From Blepharisma stoltei (lineage: Eukaryota; Ciliophora; Heterotrichea; Heterotrichida; Blepharismidae): a stretch of DNA of 64,000 nucleotides. The notes under the pieces are model-generated. The model had not been told where the DNA came from. It did not search any database and worked only from the letters and a program-made list of their open reading frames with translations. This document shows, piece after piece, positions 1-11,573 of this stretch. The first letter of the stretch is position 1. Every line of letters starts with the position of its first letter. The translations under genes and the position numbers were made by a program. The stretch covers positions 744,001 through 808,000 of the forward strand of contig CAJZBQ010000015.1 in the NCBI GenBank assembly GCA_914767885.1, in the 5' to 3' direction.

Positions 1-1643
1 CTGAAAAATTCATGGCTTTTGATTTCTTCTGCATCTTTTCTCGCCCCAAGCCTAATATTCGGATCCCTCTGAAGCAGCTAAATATCCCTTACATTTTTAA
101 TCAAACATTTTGCTTCTGTGCTCAAGCTTGACGGCAGCCTCAGTTTTCCTTTTTGTATATTTGAAATTAATTCTTCTCGGTTTGCTGAAAAATAAGGTGG
201 TATGCCCACCAGCATTTCATATAACAAAACCCCAAGTAAATACCAGTCTACAGATTTCCCATGTCCTTGCCTTCTTATCATCTCTGGAGCCAGATATGCA
301 AGGGATCCACAGAAGCTTTTTGTGACATAATTATCATGGACTCCTTCTTTTGATAATCCAAAATCAGTCAAAAGAGCATGGCCTTCTTCATCAATTACGA
401 CATTATCTGGCTTAAGATCTCTAAAAATGATCCCTTTTTTATGCAGTTCTTCTAAAGCAAGCGTTACTTCTGCCAGATAAATTTTTGCTTTTTCTTCAGA
501 AAACCTTTTCTCTTTTGTAAGCATTAATCCTAAATCCCCTCCTGGGCAGTAGTCTAATATTAAAAAAAGTTTTTCTGGGGTTTGGAATGCATAGTTTAAA
601 GATACAATAAAAGGATGCTTCACGTAGCTCATTACATTTCTTTCAGTCAGAGCGTATTTTATCAAATTTTGTGCCATGATTCTGTCTTTTCTTAAAACTT
701 TCATGGCGTAAAGGTTTTGTGTGGCTGTTTTCCTTACGAGGTAGACTTCGCCAAAACTGCCTTTCCCAAGCTCTTGCAATAGCTCGAAGTCAAAAGGACT
801 CACTTTTTCAGGATTTTGTGGCTCTTCAGCAGTCGACATGTATAATATACTAACCCTTTGAGTTTCCACCCTAGACCCAGAAGACGGAGTCTGGGAGCCT
901 GATTTATTTATGTATTTTTGGAAGATTTTGTCAGTCTCCTCTGAGCCTGCCACTTCAGCTGCCGTTTTGTCTTGGTTGTTTTCTATAAATAAGCTTGGCT
1001 TTTTTGATAAAAGCCAAATAAGCAGGCCATTGTGAGAGTTTTGAGACGCCAAGTGCAAAGGAGTGTTTCCATCGTTATCTGTGACATCTATTTCTGCTCC
1101 TGATCTTACCAAAAGCTGGGCAAGCTGCAAGTAGCCATTCATGCAGGCAATGTGAAGAGCGGTTCTTCCCTGGGAATTTTTGGCATCAATATCAGTTCTC
1201 TCCCCATAGTCTAATAAGATCTCACAAACCCTGAGGAAGCCTTCTTGGGCAGCGACGTGCAAGGAAGTGTCATTATTGTCACCTTTAAAGTTTACATCAG
1301 CCACTGCATCACCATAGAAGGATTTTTGTAACAATTCTCGGCATAGTTCGGCCTTATTTTGCAGAGCAGCTTGCCAAAGTGCTTCGTTCATTGAGTTGGA
1401 GTGTGTCAGAGGAATAGCTGAGGCAGGCTGGGAGCTTCGTCTTGGGATTTTTTGGACAAGAACCGACTCGTTACCTTCACTTATGGATCCGAAGAAAGAA
1501 TCGTCGATTTCAGAGTCGAAAACTCGAGAAATGCTGGTCTGAGGGTTGGTTGTAGATTTCGTGTCTTCTTCGGTTAAGCTTTGATTAGATTTGGAGCTAT
1601 CTTTTTTCAATAAAGCTAAAAAGAGGCTTTTTATTTCTTTCAT
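1..1643 (-). CDS. Ankyrin-repeat AGC-type serine/threonine protein kinase, C-terminus cut by window edge
   Basis: Join of 93-1643 and 1-77, minus strand; starts with ATG at 1643. Residues ~85-240 form about four ankyrin repeats (for example NDTSLHVAAQEGFLRVCEIL and DGNTPLHLASQ). From ~285 a complete AGC kinase domain follows: glycine loop GKGSFGEVYLV, VAIK lysine in YAMKVL, catalytic FRDLKPDN, metal-binding TDFG, activation loop TKSFCGS, and APE. The frame stops at a TAG at 78-80, but 78-92 is a 15-nt intron (GTAAGG...TTTAG); removing it continues into LLQRDPNIRLGARKDAEEI, the usual AGC C-lobe, which runs off the window start. Ankyrin repeats fused to an AGC kinase suggest a scaffolded signalling kinase; the substrate is unknown. 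The first ~80 residues are low-complexity and Ser/Thr-rich. Kinase assignment is firm, subfamily is not. Confidence 0.92.
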
Positions 1644-1744
1644 GGAATAATTAATGCAGGATTTAAAATGGATTTAAATTACATTAAATGCGATATATGC
1701 AGTGAGAAAAATATATATAAATAATATCTGATGTGGAAATTAGA

Positions 1745-2463
<719 letters not shown>

Positions 2464-2474
2464 TGGAAATTAGA

Positions 2475-4550
2475 GCTAGAGTTCTAAGTTTTATATATAT
2501 GACTAAAGGAGATATAAAGATCCTTTAAGCAGTTGCTTTATAATATGCTGCTTTAAGATATTAATATTATATTTAATACTTAATTATTTTTAAATGGAAA
2601 ATTTACTAATGTGGATTAAAAACTTTTTTTTGCAAGTTTCTTATTAGTTAAAGATCTTAAGATCTTCAAGAAAAGCACAGCCTTAATTTTTATAAATTTA
2701 GTTCACTAACTTCACAAATTATCGTATCAACTTTTCTTTTCTTCATAATAAAGATTTTATTTTTATTAGATGAATTTCAGTCTAAGCAAGCGGCATGCAC
2801 ATTATCGATTTTGGTATCTTTTAATTGACACTATTTGTGTAACAATATCTAGTCTGCAATATGAAAGCAATGTTTGAAGCCCGCCCCAACTGGCTGCTAT
2901 ATTGTAGATATATTGTTAAGCCTCTTTTAGTTGTAAAATTTTTATCCAAGTGTTTTGTGCTATATACCTTACATTTGAGTCCTTTCTATGATTCTGCATA
3001 TAATCTTTAGTAAAGCTTATATAAATGATCATTTTCTATATTTAAAGAAAGCATTTTTGCAATCAACAATGACATTTTTTATTGAAAGATTACGAAAAAA
3101 TCCTAAAAACTCAGCTTTTAAATCCCTTAAATTGGGCAAAGAAAAATAGGGATAAGGTGAAATACCTAGGCCTACAATGGCGATTAGTTTAAAACTGGTA
3201 TGTCATGAATTTTAAATTTTCTATCAATTGTGCTAAGCGGGATATTATCTTTATTCTGAAGTGAATTATCAGCTATACTTACATAAAATTAAGATTTTTA
3301 AGTTCATACTTTATATTTTAAATGCTTGGTAACTTATTTAAATACCATATTGCTGCCTAATTTTTAATTCAACAGTGAATTTCTGTTCTGTTTTGTAATT
3401 TATTATATTTAAAATGGGCATAAACTGCTGCAAGCAATCATTTAGCACAGTAAGTGATTGCATTCAGGTGCCTAACTCAGCACCTGAGTCTAAAGATTAA
3501 GATTAAAGGGCTTAAAGTCTTCCAGGTTTGATACCTCTGCACACTTTCGACAGCTGACACCTGCTTGCTGTACCCATCAGTAACCTGTGGAACGTGTGTC
3601 TTCTCTCGGAGCTGGGCTTACACAGCCTACCCTGAGTCTCAATTGGTTAGGAAGACTCCCGTGCTTCACGTCATTAGGGTGTTTTGAAGTAAAGGTCAGC
3701 CCGATACCTCCTGTCGGCCACCTTTAGGAAAGATGGCACCCAGGAAAAAGAGCTACGGCCACCAGAAGCCGGGAGGAAAAGACTCGGAGTCAAAAACCAT
3801 CCAGATAATTAATACTTCGGGCTGAAATGGCACCAGCTTACTCCCAAGAACTATCCACCCCATACTGCACGCTCTAGGCAATGCTAAGGGTTATAATTAA
3901 TGGGTTTCTTGCCTTGGTTTAGGCTATAAACCATTTTGGCGCCAGAGTAGTGCGACCTCCGTAAGGATATATTCCGTCGCCGCCACCATATTAATTATCT
4001 GAGACTAAAAGGAAAGCGGTGCTTTCCAAAACCCCCACAAGGGCACACACAATTACACTTAAAATTACACAAAATCAATTATATCAGAAACGCAAGAATC
4101 ACACAACAAAAAAAGAATATTTGCCAACCCTGAGCGAATCATTCGTTTACGTAAACTAATCTTTTAGTTATATTAAATTACTTTGTTGAACAAATAATTT
4201 TGTCACCTTGGATTAATAAGATGACATCACTAATTTCATTTCCTTTTATGTTTTTGGAAGTCTCAATTTTTATTTTCTTATTAATTTTTTCACCAACATT
4301 ATCTATCTTCTTTAATTGAAAATTTATACATTTAATAATGCACGCCATTGTGTTTTCTCCTATATTTCGATTATATCTGATCTTTCTTTTTCTTAATTTT
4401 CTCAAAATCTCTAACTAACTGACTGAAATACTATATAATCCTTAATAATATGATTTTAATATAAATTGAGCACAGGCTAAAATTGTATTATAACTAGAAT
4501 AGGCTAAAAATTGACAATATTAAAGCAAAATTAATAAAAATAGAATAAAG
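2475..4550. other. Gene-poor stretch with one GC-rich repeat-like segment
   Basis: 2475-3480 is AT-rich with no supported gene. 3480-4080 is GC-rich and resembles the other retroposons in composition. Within it, 3802-3813 (CAGATAATTAAT) and 3990-4001 (ATTAATTATCTG) are a perfect 12-bp inverted repeat enclosing 200 bp; no target duplication was found. A minus-strand open frame at 4178-4405 (75 codons, Lys/Ile-rich) has no recognisable domain and could be chance. Confidence 0.5.
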
Positions 4551-6618
4551 ATGGATAACTCATATGGCAATAATTCTCAAACGTCTTATCAACTTCCTAA
4601 AGACGAGCATACCTTTTTAACGTCAATTCCTAGAACTAAACACGAACTAGACCCTACAATCCCAAATTCTGATGCAATTAATTCACTATATTCTCAAATA
4701 AACAGCTGCATTTCGGTAACAATAACTTCAGGGCCTTGATAATCAAGTAGGAAAAGTCCTTCAAAAGCATGAAGCCGACTTTTTAAATGTGTATAAAGGA
4801 TTAGATTAACGCTAGGTATTTAAGGTCCCCACTACGTCCGAGGAAGCATTCTACGGTTTCCCGTATGGTGGCAGAGCGTTCACCAAGCCCGGGCCGAAAA
4901 CCCCGGTTTCTCGGTAGAGGCAATGTCAAGGGCTGTCTCATACCGGCTTTGCTGACCGCCTCCATTTCCAACTTGGATCGTCGCCTAAGTTTACGCCAAC
5001 ACTGCCGCGTCTTCCGCCAGATCTGCCCATTGAAGGGCACCTTTTAACTGGAGAGAGACCCCGTTTAGTCGTATATAACTCGCCTTCCCCTCTTTTCCGG
5101 TCATCCTGAGAAAGAACTCAACAGCTTTCGCCATTCGGGGCGAGCCACAAAAGCAGCTTTAGGCAGGTAAGTCGCCCTGCCTCATTTCGGGCACTCACTG
5201 GGCTGAGCGCTGCTGGCAAAAAGAAGTCACGAGTAACTGCCCATGGGTCTGGTTACAAAAACAGCGGCTTTTACGCTTAGGCCTCTCGCTTCGAGGTCCC
5301 AGACGTTGTTGGGCTAACTCCTGGCTCCAAAAACCATGCCCGGATATACATGGGTAACCACCACTGAGAGGGTGGGTCGGTCGCCGTCCCGCCATTTTAT
5401 GTATATTTTAAATGTGTATAAAGGACATATGTAGGCTTAAGGTCATTTAATTTAATTTTCCGAAATAATTATTAAAATTAATATTTCAATAGGGTTTTTC
5501 TTTAAAAAAAATTTTCACCATATGTATATGATTCAAAAAGAAATGAGAATTTTAAAAGAAAAAGTCAGCGAAGAAGAAATCAAGCGTAGAAGAGATGAAG
5601 AGTTACGGGTTTTGGAAACGGAAAGAGATTGGTTTCGAAATGAAGCTTTAAGGTTAGATAAAATATGCAAGGAATATAAGCGGAGCATGGAAATGTGGAA
5701 AAACAAAGCCCAGACATTAGAGGAGGATAGAAAATTTATGGAAGAACAAGTGCTATCAACAAAAAAAAACAAAAATTTATGGCATTGTATAGAAATTTCT
5801 TAATAGTAGTTTTGGGTCATTTTACTATTAAAAAATATTTATTTTTTTAAAAATATCTCTCCTCCCAAAATTTACATTTGCGTGAGAATTTAGAAAGCAA
5901 TATGTCTCATCCTCCTGATTTTACCCTTTCAAGCCCACGAAGTGAAGATATGGACCCTCTAGCTATAGAAAGAGGTGACAGTTTAGATGCTGGAAGAGAA
6001 TCTAAAGACTACAAAAAATATATGAGTGCTGCACCATTTATTACCATGCAAGATCTAAAAAAAGTTGAAGAAAGATACAATGAGACTATAAAACACTTAA
6101 AAAACCAAATAGACATACTTAAAAAAAGCCTCCACGCCCAAAAATCCGCTCAATCTAATTATGTATTAGAAAAAGGAGAGCTTGAAGATTTCTTTATTCA
6201 GTGTATTGAAGAAGTCAAAAAAGAAATAACGAAAAGAAGAAGTCTATCGTTACTTCACGCAAGAAATAAAATGCCCAATACCACCAGCTCAAAATCTTTG
6301 AGGTCAGCAAAATCTATTGAGGTCTCTGAAGAAATTAAATTAGACCAATTTAAAGACTGCGACAAAAGAAAAGTCTTAGAAATGCTTGTTTGTAATGAAG
6401 AAGTATTAGCGTTGTTTCATGACAGGATTTTCCCACAAACGAGAGAAAGACCTAATACTAATATGTCTTCGAAGAGAGTAAAATCAAGCGCAAGCTCTTC
6501 AAATTTGTTAAATACACATGGATTAAGTTCACATGTTTTTAGTATCCCTGCGTTTAGCGATAAGAAAAGAGGGCTGATGAGACCAAGCACAGCTCCAAGA
6601 GGCTGGTTTAAGAGTTAA
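4551..6618 (+). CDS. Coiled-coil protein (404 aa), interrupted by an intron, a retroposon and two IESs
   Basis: Join 4551-4715, 4732-4800, 5426-5429, 5523-5755, 5875-6618 (405 codons). 4716-4731 is a 16-nt intron. A 605-bp retroposon with a 20-bp target duplication splits the frame at ..NVYKG; removing it and one duplicate restores the frame. IESs of 93 and 119 bp follow. Heptad-like, Lys/Glu-rich coiled coil occupies roughly residues 85-160 (IQKEMRILKEKVSEEEIKRR) and 210-265. The C-terminal part has an acidic-basic block (DQFKDCDKRKVLEMLVCNEE) and a basic Ser-rich tail ending in TAPRGWFKS. The family is not recognised; the style is that of a cytoskeletal or basal-body protein, which is inference only. 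The exon chain is well supported because each join keeps frame. Confidence 0.8.
4801..5405 (-). mobile_element. GC-rich retroposon inserted in a coding exon, 20-bp TSD
   Basis: Identical 20-bp repeats TTTTAAATGTGTATAAAGGA lie at 4781-4800 and 5406-5425, and the reading frame continues if the insert plus one repeat is removed. The reverse strand carries GTATATCCGGGCA near 5335, the hallmark found at the 5' end of the other GC-rich copies, so it is probably inserted on the minus strand. The TSD contains TA dinucleotides (in GTGTATAAAG), so ordinary TA-bounded IES excision would restore the exon exactly. Confidence 0.85.
5430..5522. other. IES, 93 bp
   Basis: AT-rich, TA-bounded. Excision joins ..YKGH to MYMIQKEM in frame in the coiled-coil gene; the retained insert would introduce TAG immediately. 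Confidence 0.8.
5756..5874. other. IES, 119 bp
   Basis: AT-rich, TA-bounded. Excision joins EEQVL to HLRENLESN in frame; the retained insert ends the protein. Confidence 0.8.
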
Positions 6619-6755
6619 TAATTTTATAATATCAAATAAAATGGAATTAAAAAATTATTCAATTAGAGGTTATTTCATATATCTGCCAATGCAAGCAATA
6701 CTATTATTTTTCACACAATAATTTATTAGAATCCAAAATATATTCTAAATTATTT

Positions 6756-7335
6756 TACTCCCCCCCCATCCTTGATCGAACGATTGACTGTAAAAATTCC
6801 TAAAAATTGGGGAAATTAACCCCCATCCTTGATCGAACGATTTTCATATCATGCAAATTTTTATATATATAAAAATATAATAATTATCAAAAGTTTGGGA
6901 AGATGTACATAATGAAGTTGTTTTCAGAGACTTTGAGACGACAGAAAGCTTCGGGATCAACCATTCGAAGTGATTTATTCATCAACCTAGGCTTAAAAAC
7001 TCAATAATCTAATAAAATAGAGATTCTTTAAAAATTTAAAAAAAAATTTAATTTAATAAGAACAAATTAAAATTTATACAGTTTAAAGGGGTAAATAATA
7101 AATTAAAAAATATAAAAAATTGGTATTTTTATGAAATTAATTCAATTTTTTGCTGTAAAAAAATAATTATTAAATACTCTTAACCCTCTTTTTTAAAAGT
7201 AAAAATAAAAATATATATATATATATATATATATATTTTTATTTTATATATAATTTTTTTTCCCAAAAAATTTTTTTTTAATCCTTAATCTAACGATGGC
7301 GGGTCGTTCGATCAAGGATGGGGCGGGGAGAGTTA
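6756..7335. mobile_element. TIR element (MITE-like), family with core GATCGAACGA, intergenic
   Basis: 580 bp between TA dinucleotides at 6756-57 and 7334-35. Termini are inverted: CTCCCCCCCCATCCTTGATC at the left and the complement GATCAAGGATGGGGCGGGGA at the right. The left arm repeats the motif (CCCCCATCCTTGATCGAACG near 6820), and the right arm holds a second diverged copy (~7282). The interior is very AT-rich, with an (AT)n run near 7213. It shares the outer CTCCC/GGGAG ends with the more frequent family described below but has a different core. No transposase is present, so it is non-autonomous. Confidence 0.85.
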
Positions 7336-7393
7336 GTATTTTTATCAGCTCGCACAATAAACAATTTAAAATTCATTTTTTCTGTCATTATAT

Positions 7394-8450
7394 ATGAGAC
7401 GAGTAAAAGAAAAAAACAAGGTTTACGAGCAGCTGATTTTAAGTCCTAAATTTTCAACAAGGCGCACATCTCCAAAGAATTCGTTCAGTTCAGATTCAAA
7501 ACTAACAGGACCTCGAACAAATAGAAGCCCTGTTAATTTTTTGCGATTTGGATTAAATTAAAATTTTTTTTTCTTATTTAAATAAAAATAATTTAATAAT
7601 CATAGAAACCCGATTTGGATGCCCAACCGATGTGATAGTCCACATCCCTGAACAAATTGCTGTTTTAAATACCAAGTCCCAAGTTGACTTATCCAAATCA
7701 AACTTAAACATCCAAGACTTAATTGACCAAAATGCAACTAAAAAAATGAAGAGAAAAATCAACTCAAATTTCAACATTTGGGAACAATTTGACTCTATCC
7801 AAGTCCCTATCAAATCCTTCGAGCAAGTAAAAAGACCTCGCCATTATTTCTATTTAAGCAAAGAAGAGCCTAAAGATGAAGACACATTTCGTCTTGAACT
7901 GACCAACAAGATTTCAGAGAAGCCAAACTTTGATTATTTAAAGATAAGTCCACAGACAGAAAATATCCGAAAAGATTTATTTGATGCAATTTCACATATA
8001 AAATCGTCTGTACAGTCCCCTGGAGAAAGCTGAAAAAATTTTACGAATTTTTCACCATATGCAGTTCCACAGTCTGAAGATTTTATAAAAGCAGTCAAAG
8101 CAGGGAGGGTCATGGACGTCCAGAAGCTTTTTACGTCTAATAAAAAGCTTGTGCATATAGTAGACTCGGTCGGAGAAACCCCTCTTCATTGAGCTGTCAA
8201 AAGAAATGACAAAGCAATGGCCCAGCTCTTAATTGTGAATGGTGCAAAAATCAATGAAGTCGACATATCACGTCGAAGCCCAGTCTTCTTAGCAGCAAAA
8301 CTTGATTTCCCTGAAATGGTAAAAATCTTATTAGACGCAGGGGCAGATGTCAATATCCCTTCAATGAATGGGCTCACTTTATTTGATATTGCTAAAGAAG
8401 GCAGCCTTACTTTTTCCCTGCTCCAGCGTTATACAGCTCGTAAAAATTAA
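7394..8450 (+). CDS. Ankyrin-repeat protein (335 aa)
   Basis: Join 7394-7555 and 7605-8450 (336 codons). A 49-bp TA-bounded insert separates the short basic, Ser-rich N-terminus (MRRVKEKNKVYEQLILSPKF) from the rest. Three ankyrin repeats lie at about residues 220-320; one reads GETPLHWAVKRNDKAMAQLL with the Trp encoded by TGA at 8190-8192, and another TGA gives Trp in GESWKNF. Residues 55-210 show no recognised domain. The gene ends 14 bp before the next start on the same strand. Function beyond protein binding is unknown. Confidence 0.85.
7556..7604. other. IES, about 49 bp
   Basis: AT-rich insert between TA dinucleotides at 7554-55 and 7603-04; excision keeps frame. The flanking sequence CGATTTGGAT occurs on both sides, so the exact junction is less certain than for others. 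Confidence 0.6.
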
Positions 8451-8464
8451 TTTATATCTTATAA

Positions 8465-9136
8465 ATGGATTTATCTGATAGTGCAAAAGGCATAGCTGGG
8501 CTACTGCGCACCCCAAGTGGCCAGGCTCAGTCGCTTTATTCCAAGATAACTAATATTCTCTTTGATTTTAAGAAAAAGAAAAATAAAGTGTGTGTCCGCA
8601 TCGAAGTTTCGCAGCATTTGCCAATAGAATTTGAAGTTGATTACTCTTTATTGGACTTTAATGATACTTTTAAACAAATTTTGAAACAGTCTCAGCTGAA
8701 TAATCTAGATATTCAATCAATAGATAATTTATTTCAAGTAAAACTTGTAGACTACTTATTAGTCCAAGCTATCAAAAAAGGTATGCAAAAGATCAACAGT
8801 TTAAGCGCCCAAGTCATTTATTCACAAGTAAAAGAAGACCAAGAAGACCCTGACAAAGTTGTAAAAGACTGCATAAAGTACTCAATGGTCTTATCCAACC
8901 AAATTCTTCAAGACATCAATTCTAAGCATCAACGAATCTTAGAAGTCATGAAAAAATTTAACATGGAAGTCTATGAAAGAGGGCCACTTATATCCCGATC
9001 CATTGAAGAACTAACTGACAATTTGCATCGAAAATTCATTTTGATAATAAACCAAATCATCGAGCTGCAAAGGGGGCATACCATTGCAGAATCCCACCTT
9101 ACCGAACAGGTGAAAGCACTGATTAATAGTTTGTAA
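8465..9136 (+). CDS. Hypothetical protein (223 aa)
   Basis: Uninterrupted frame from ATG at 8465 to TAA. It is rich in Leu, Ile, Lys and Gln and predicted to be mostly helical (for example VKDCIKYSMVLSNQILQDIN), without transmembrane segments or known motifs. It starts 14 bp after the ankyrin gene and stops 28 bp before the MA3-domain gene on the same strand, typical of the very compact spacing here. Family not recognised. Confidence 0.75.
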   Translation: MDLSDSAKGIAGLLRTPSGQAQSLYSKITNILFDFKKKKNKVCVRIEVSQHLPIEFEVDYSLLDFNDTFKQILKQSQLNNLDIQSIDNLFQVKLVDYLLVQAIKKGMQKINSLSAQVIYSQVKEDQEDPDKVVKDCIKYSMVLSNQILQDINSKHQRILEVMKKFNMEVYERGPLISRSIEELTDNLHRKFILIINQIIELQRGHTIAESHLTEQVKALINSL

Positions 9137-9164
9137 GGAATTAATAAATCATCCATTAAATAAT

Positions 9165-10720
9165 ATGAAGCCTGGCGACGTGAAGAAAGGTGGAAGCGGG
9201 TTATATAATTGGGGAAACCCTACTGACTTAAAGCACATGCATGAAGAACAGGGCGATATCCCTGACAGTGAAGAAGACGTGGAATATACTGAATACGCCC
9301 ATGCCCAGACGCCTTCGCCCACAAAAAGCACTTTTATTTCACATGAGCCAGAATATTGGGTTTTTGACACTTTAGAGGTAAAGGTGGAAACTAGGACAAA
9401 AGTCCAAGAGGTTTTGACACAACAGAGTTATGCTGTTTTTGTGGACTGAGTAAAACAGCTCAGAAGACCGAAACTACACAGTGTAATTTTTGCTAGAATA
9501 TTACAGGTCAGTTTAGACAAGCCTGATAGTGATAGAGAAATCATCTGGGGACTCATTGAATTATTGCATTCAGCTAAAATTTTTACGCAAAAAGAAATCA
9601 GGCGTGGGTTTGATAAGATTTATTCACAAGTTTCAGATATAGTTGTAGACGTCCCGAATGGGCCAGAAGTTGTGCTGGATTTTCTTGTTAGATCGATTAT
9701 TGGAGGACTGATTCCGAGCTCGGTAATTTTGAGAATCCCGCTTAGCTTTTATAACCTGGGAAGTGGGTCTTATGTATTGAGGGAGATAAAAGAAAAAAAT
9801 CAAGTTTTAGGAGACTTAGCCTATTGGAAAATTAATTTAAAAAAATAGAAAACAGTTTTTTTTTATAAATGATTAATTAAGGCTGGGAGTTAGTAGAAAC
9901 TTTGCAAGAGGCAAAACTCTTAATTATTGATATTCTAAAAGAATACTTCGCTACAGGAGTCAATGAAGGAGTCAAGGACTACTTAAAACGAGATCTCAAT
10001 ATCTTATACGGTCCTTTCGTAATAAGAAAAGCTATAGAGCTCGCCATCGAAAGAGATAACCGCGAAAAAGAACTCTGCAGCCGCTTATTAGGAGAAATTT
10101 CAGGAATCTGCCAGCCTAACACCTTTGTGGAGGCATTTGACGACACCCTCAGGAATATCAGAGAAACCTCTATTGATGTCCCATCAGCCCCAGAGCTCAT
10201 AGCAAAATTCATAGCCCGAGCTATGGCTGACGACTGCTTGCCTGCAAATTACATCATTGACTCAGAATTATCGACAATTGAAGAAAACTCAATAGAACTT
10301 ACCGTTCTTCTCCAAGCTCAAAGGCTAATTAACCACAGAGAAGCGTATACAACGCTACAAAGTGTATGGGGCCCACAAGTAGAAAACTTAAACGACTATC
10401 AAAGGCAATTTGACACCATAATTAGAGAATTTTTAGATAGTAAAGACCATAGAAATGCTAAAGAATGCTTAAAAGAATTGTGCTGCCCTCATTATATGCA
10501 TGAATTTGTAAGGAAATCAATAAAATTAGTTATGGACAAAAGTGAGCAAGACCAAGAAGAAGTTTTGCAGCTGATTTTGGCTTTGAAAAGAGAAGGGGTT
10601 ATTTTAGAGACACAAGTTCAGCAAGGAATAGAAAGAATTGAACAAAATTTGGGAGATTTAAGACTAGATGTGCCAAAAGCTGATGAAATTTTGGGGAAAT
10701 TTAAGTCACAACTACAATAA
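9165..10720 (+). CDS. PDCD4-like protein with several MA3 domains
   Basis: Join 9165-9839 and 9893-10720 (501 codons), reading a TGA at 9447-9449 as Trp (VFVDWVKQL). MA3 domains are all-helical repeats that bind eIF4A. Diagnostic pieces are visible in the first half (VVLDFLVRSIIGGLIPSSVI), in PELIAKFIARAMADDCLPAN, and in the last domain (AKECLKELCCPHYMHEFVRK, matching the usual EC..EL..PH..HE.V+). The N-terminal YNWGNP segment and acidic EDVEYTEY linker precede the first domain. Plant and protist homologs have four MA3 repeats; at least three can be seen. Likely role: translation regulation through eIF4A. The IES junction has an alternative (9819-9892) that is also in frame and drops AYWKINL. 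Confidence 0.82.
9840..9892. other. IES, 53 bp (or 9819-9892, 74 bp)
   Basis: AT-rich insert in the MA3 gene between TA dinucleotides. Two in-frame solutions exist: 53 bp (joining KINL to VETLQEAK) or 74 bp (joining GDL to VETLQEAK). The second has the commoner IES length. Confidence 0.65.
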
Positions 10721-10933
10721 CTTAAGCAATTTTAGGATGAAACCAATTTCAATAGGAGTCTTTTTTATATTTTTTATATTTTTGTCATTATTTTATTTCT
10801 TTGCTATTTAATAGTGTCCAAAATGATAAAGTGACTCCTATTAAGACGCCAATTCTTTGTTTTCTGTTCAGTCTTCCAGTCAAAATCTATACTTAATTAA
10901 TTAAATTAATAAAAAAATAAATAAAAAAAAATA

Positions 10934-11536
10934 TTAAAAATTTTTATCAACAGAAAAAGTATATATAATTTTTACGCATAAAAGCATTAATATATGTAAT
11001 AAATATCCAAAAATAATTCCCCATATTAAATCACTGGTTGTTCCCTCTTCTATATGATGTCCTTCTACTCGTGCTTCTATTTGAATATCAATAGGAATTT
11101 CAAATGAATCAGAATCCTCATGCGTTCTTTCTATTATCAATTCTTGCCTTTTTCGTTCAGAAATAATTGCATGGATATAGCTGCCTTCTTGTAATTCTAT
11201 ATGAAATGTACTGTGGCTTGATACTAGTGATTCGTCAGGCATAAACTTTCCTTGGAAAATAAATCTGACCTGCTTTTCTGCTTTCAATTCAGAGGGAAAT
11301 TCTTGCTGTTTTATATAATTTAAATAGGAAAAAAATATCAATAATAATTAATTCCCCATTTTTTATAGATAATTTATTTTTTAATAATAATAAAAACAGT
11401 ATTTGGTCTCTTTATTTTGATTTATCTTATAAATGCAGTCAGAATTTTTAACAAGGGTATCTTTGCTTGCTCCATCAGATAGTTTAATTTTTATATGAAA
11501 TTGGTCTTCTTGGGTAATTTCTTCATAATCTCCCAT
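10934..11536 (-). CDS. Ubiquitin-like domain membrane protein (163 aa)
   Basis: Join 11423-11536 and 10934-11311, minus strand (164 codons). Residues ~12-88 look like a ubiquitin fold: FHIKIKLSDGASKDTLVKN, then VRFIFQGKFMPDESLVSSH (aligning with RLIFAGKQLEDGRTLSDYN of ubiquitin), then STFHIELQEG. A single hydrophobic segment, IWGIIFGYLLHILMLLCVKI, lies near the C-terminus, giving a tail-anchored topology like TMUB/Dsc-type proteins. These act in membrane-associated ubiquitin pathways; a role here is inference. There is no terminal Gly-Gly, so it is not a conjugated modifier. Start chosen at the ATG of MGDYEE; upstream frame is not coding-like. Confidence 0.65.
11312..11422. other. IES, 111 bp
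   Basis: AT-rich, TA-bounded; excision joins DCIYKI to KQQEFPSEL inside the ubiquitin-like domain. Confidence 0.8.
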
Positions 11537-11573
11537 TTTATTTATGAAAAAGTTTACGCTGATTGAAATTAGT

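Noticed and set aside
4178-4405. 75-codon minus-strand frame, faint Sm-like tail (LIQGDKII)
   Set aside because: Similarity too slight, composition is local AT bias, and no exon partner was found.
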